The notes under the pieces: generated by a model | What the model was told of the DNA's origin: nothing | Seen by the model: only the letters and a program-made list of their open reading frames with translations | Database searches by the model: none | In this document: positions 63,901 through 64,000 of the stretch, one piece after another | Layout: the number at the start of each line of letters is the position of its first letter | Position numbering within the stretch: the first letter of the stretch is position 1 | From: Sugiyamaella lignohabitans | Taxonomy: Eukaryota > Ascomycota > Dipodascomycetes > Dipodascales > Trichomonascaceae | Length of the DNA stretch: 64,000 bases | Direction of reading: 5' to 3' | Assembly (NCBI RefSeq): GCF_001640025.1 | Contig: NC_031673.1 | Location: 682,001-746,000, forward strand | Position numbers and translations under genes: made by a program

Positions 63901-64000
63901 TGCTGCTGCTGATGCTGTTGATGCAATTGCTGCTGTGAAGAATGGGCTTGATTATCAATAAGCGTTTTTCGCAGCTCATTCAACATCGCCGGATTCGATC
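60984..64000 (-). CDS. PAS kinase-like Ser/Thr protein kinase, 5' end open at window edge
   Basis: Nutrient-responsive kinase of the Psk1/Psk2/PASK type, which in yeast phosphorylates Ugp1 and translation factors. At least 1000 residues: an in-frame ATG is at 63986, but the frame stays open to the window end (encoding SNPA before MLNEL). S. cerevisiae Psk1 is 1356 residues, so the true start may lie outside. The C-terminal 270 residues are a kinase domain: LGEGAYGKVLLVQY, VVLKCVIKERI, HRDIKDENIIVDEHGDVKLI then DFGSAA, and GTIDYAAPEVLSGMPYEGKP. Upstream, residues 270-650 fit PAS-type sensor sequence (LSANDMACLLLGLSQVDLKK). A Gln/His tract (HSSQQQLHQQHQQQQQQKQ) is near the N terminus. Psk1 versus Psk2 cannot be told from here. 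Confidence 0.9.
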   Translation of the reverse strand, partial: SNPAMLNELRKTLIDNQAHSSQQQLHQQHQQQQQQKQPNILSLNQLLMADQAFGSLHGSASTATLSILGNLTSSSLKTAANGGQLNSNLVNEHLDAFSALLDEAAELLPVPIDSHGGAGWSSTMPRSVSNPPLILQGSPVVNTTGSIAAIGSGVTGGATPSIGATSGSTDLRAVLDLESAKKKRVAAGLGESSPQLQNQLLSALSMAYIDMPRPLVFQRGHSTVNFASITNSVSTLNLAILPSSAQGNNSSSVNITPVQPISSKYASNYSVFTTEFKSPYKILSANDMACLLLGLSQVDLKKRSIFDILEDNYGQYVENIINNGLNGGQPKSVFICGHILPIVKSNGIHSLASFWVRSHNGFISWVLNEVIADKIYLKVSTLDWKLLSITGDNYKIFTPQLTLPEDEPKLREMSLKDLIPGLSDIDVESLEKWNADFPGYKYHTVQAHSANMPCFAKLKSYDDFEATAEISITSMPLMAGVIVIDRWCTVVDYNEYFVGTLLGYGRDSNKVLRGAPVTSIIPRFTDYLEKVFASYQLGTDGNPLPIGLVIPEQAFRKVAALDPNQTNDGDLPRLYPVTDICAVTLQGSHIHVDIQLRVVSNTHFALWVSYSRDIQGLHSEYEMPSQLSLLDNVLEYRANLKKSGSGGGSSSNSRSSTAGSGESVSAESNTLTPMDSEDSLVTPKAAEQSDAQLSSSETNDKNGHETDGSKPPAKKNQAVPDALSTTNRRPPVEIGARRRQKSLKDFNIVQKLGEGAYGKVLLVQYPVEPKDVVVLKCVIKERILVDTWTRDRKLGTIPNEIKIMNNLNALPHKNIVRLIDFFEDDLYYHIEMERHGNPGTDLFDLIELKPDMPVEECRQMFKQVTSAVVHLHTHGIIHRDIKDENIIVDEHGDVKLIDFGSAALTRQGPFDVFVGTIDYAAPEVLSGMPYEGKPQDVWALGILLYTIMYKENPFYNVDEIMEGDLRLPYIPSESCVDLIQKILERDIRNRPNIHTIWEHEWLQN

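Overview
This window reads as nuclear DNA of an ascomycete yeast near the base of the budding yeasts. The signs are short intergenic gaps, mostly intron-poor genes, and introns with GTAAGT/GTGAGT donors and an RCTAAC-type branch site a few bases before the acceptor. CTG codes for leucine: a conserved NMT1 leucine near 53072 is CTG, so this is not a CTG-Ser yeast. The gene set and the repeats would suit the Trichomonascaceae (Sugiyamaella/Blastobotrys area), but that placement is inference. I count 27 supportable protein genes and one doubtful small ORF. I see no convincing tRNA, rRNA, transposase or CRISPR.

Layout, left to right: GET3; NBS1 (3 exons); VPS35; an LYR-type mitochondrial protein; APC4 divergent with TMA64 (intron after codon 7); GPI17 divergent with MRPL1; a two-exon eIF4E-binding protein; TMA16 (3 exons); a SAM methyltransferase; PGM2; YKU80 (6 exons); GAL7; SLD5 divergent with a dynein intermediate chain; an unrecognised protein with a C-terminal membrane anchor; a WTAP/Mum2-like protein (3 exons); WDR8; ARO3; dynactin ARP10; PWP1; a divergent PIP kinase; NMT1; COX5; a methionine-permease-like transporter; and a PAS-kinase-like protein cut by the right edge. 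These are mainly housekeeping genes. Themes that recur are double-strand-break repair (NBS1, YKU80), dynein/dynactin/spindle (intermediate chain, ARP10, WDR8), translation (TMA64, TMA16, 4E-binding protein), and Leloir/hexose-phosphate metabolism (PGM2 and GAL7 either side of YKU80).

The most unusual feature is a family of GC-rich palindromic elements, about 20 copies in 64 kb. A full copy is 128-146 bp: two inverted arms of about 32 bp, two different internal hairpins (here called alpha and beta), and a short spacer. Single halves of 51-61 bp are also common. Differences between copies fall in hairpin loops or as paired changes in stems, so the folded shape appears to be preserved. Copies lie in 6 of 10 convergent gene ends, in one reconstructed intron of YKU80, and in two likely 5'-UTR introns (PGM2 and COX5). 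None interrupts a coding exon. All splice models were made by eye and need RNA evidence.
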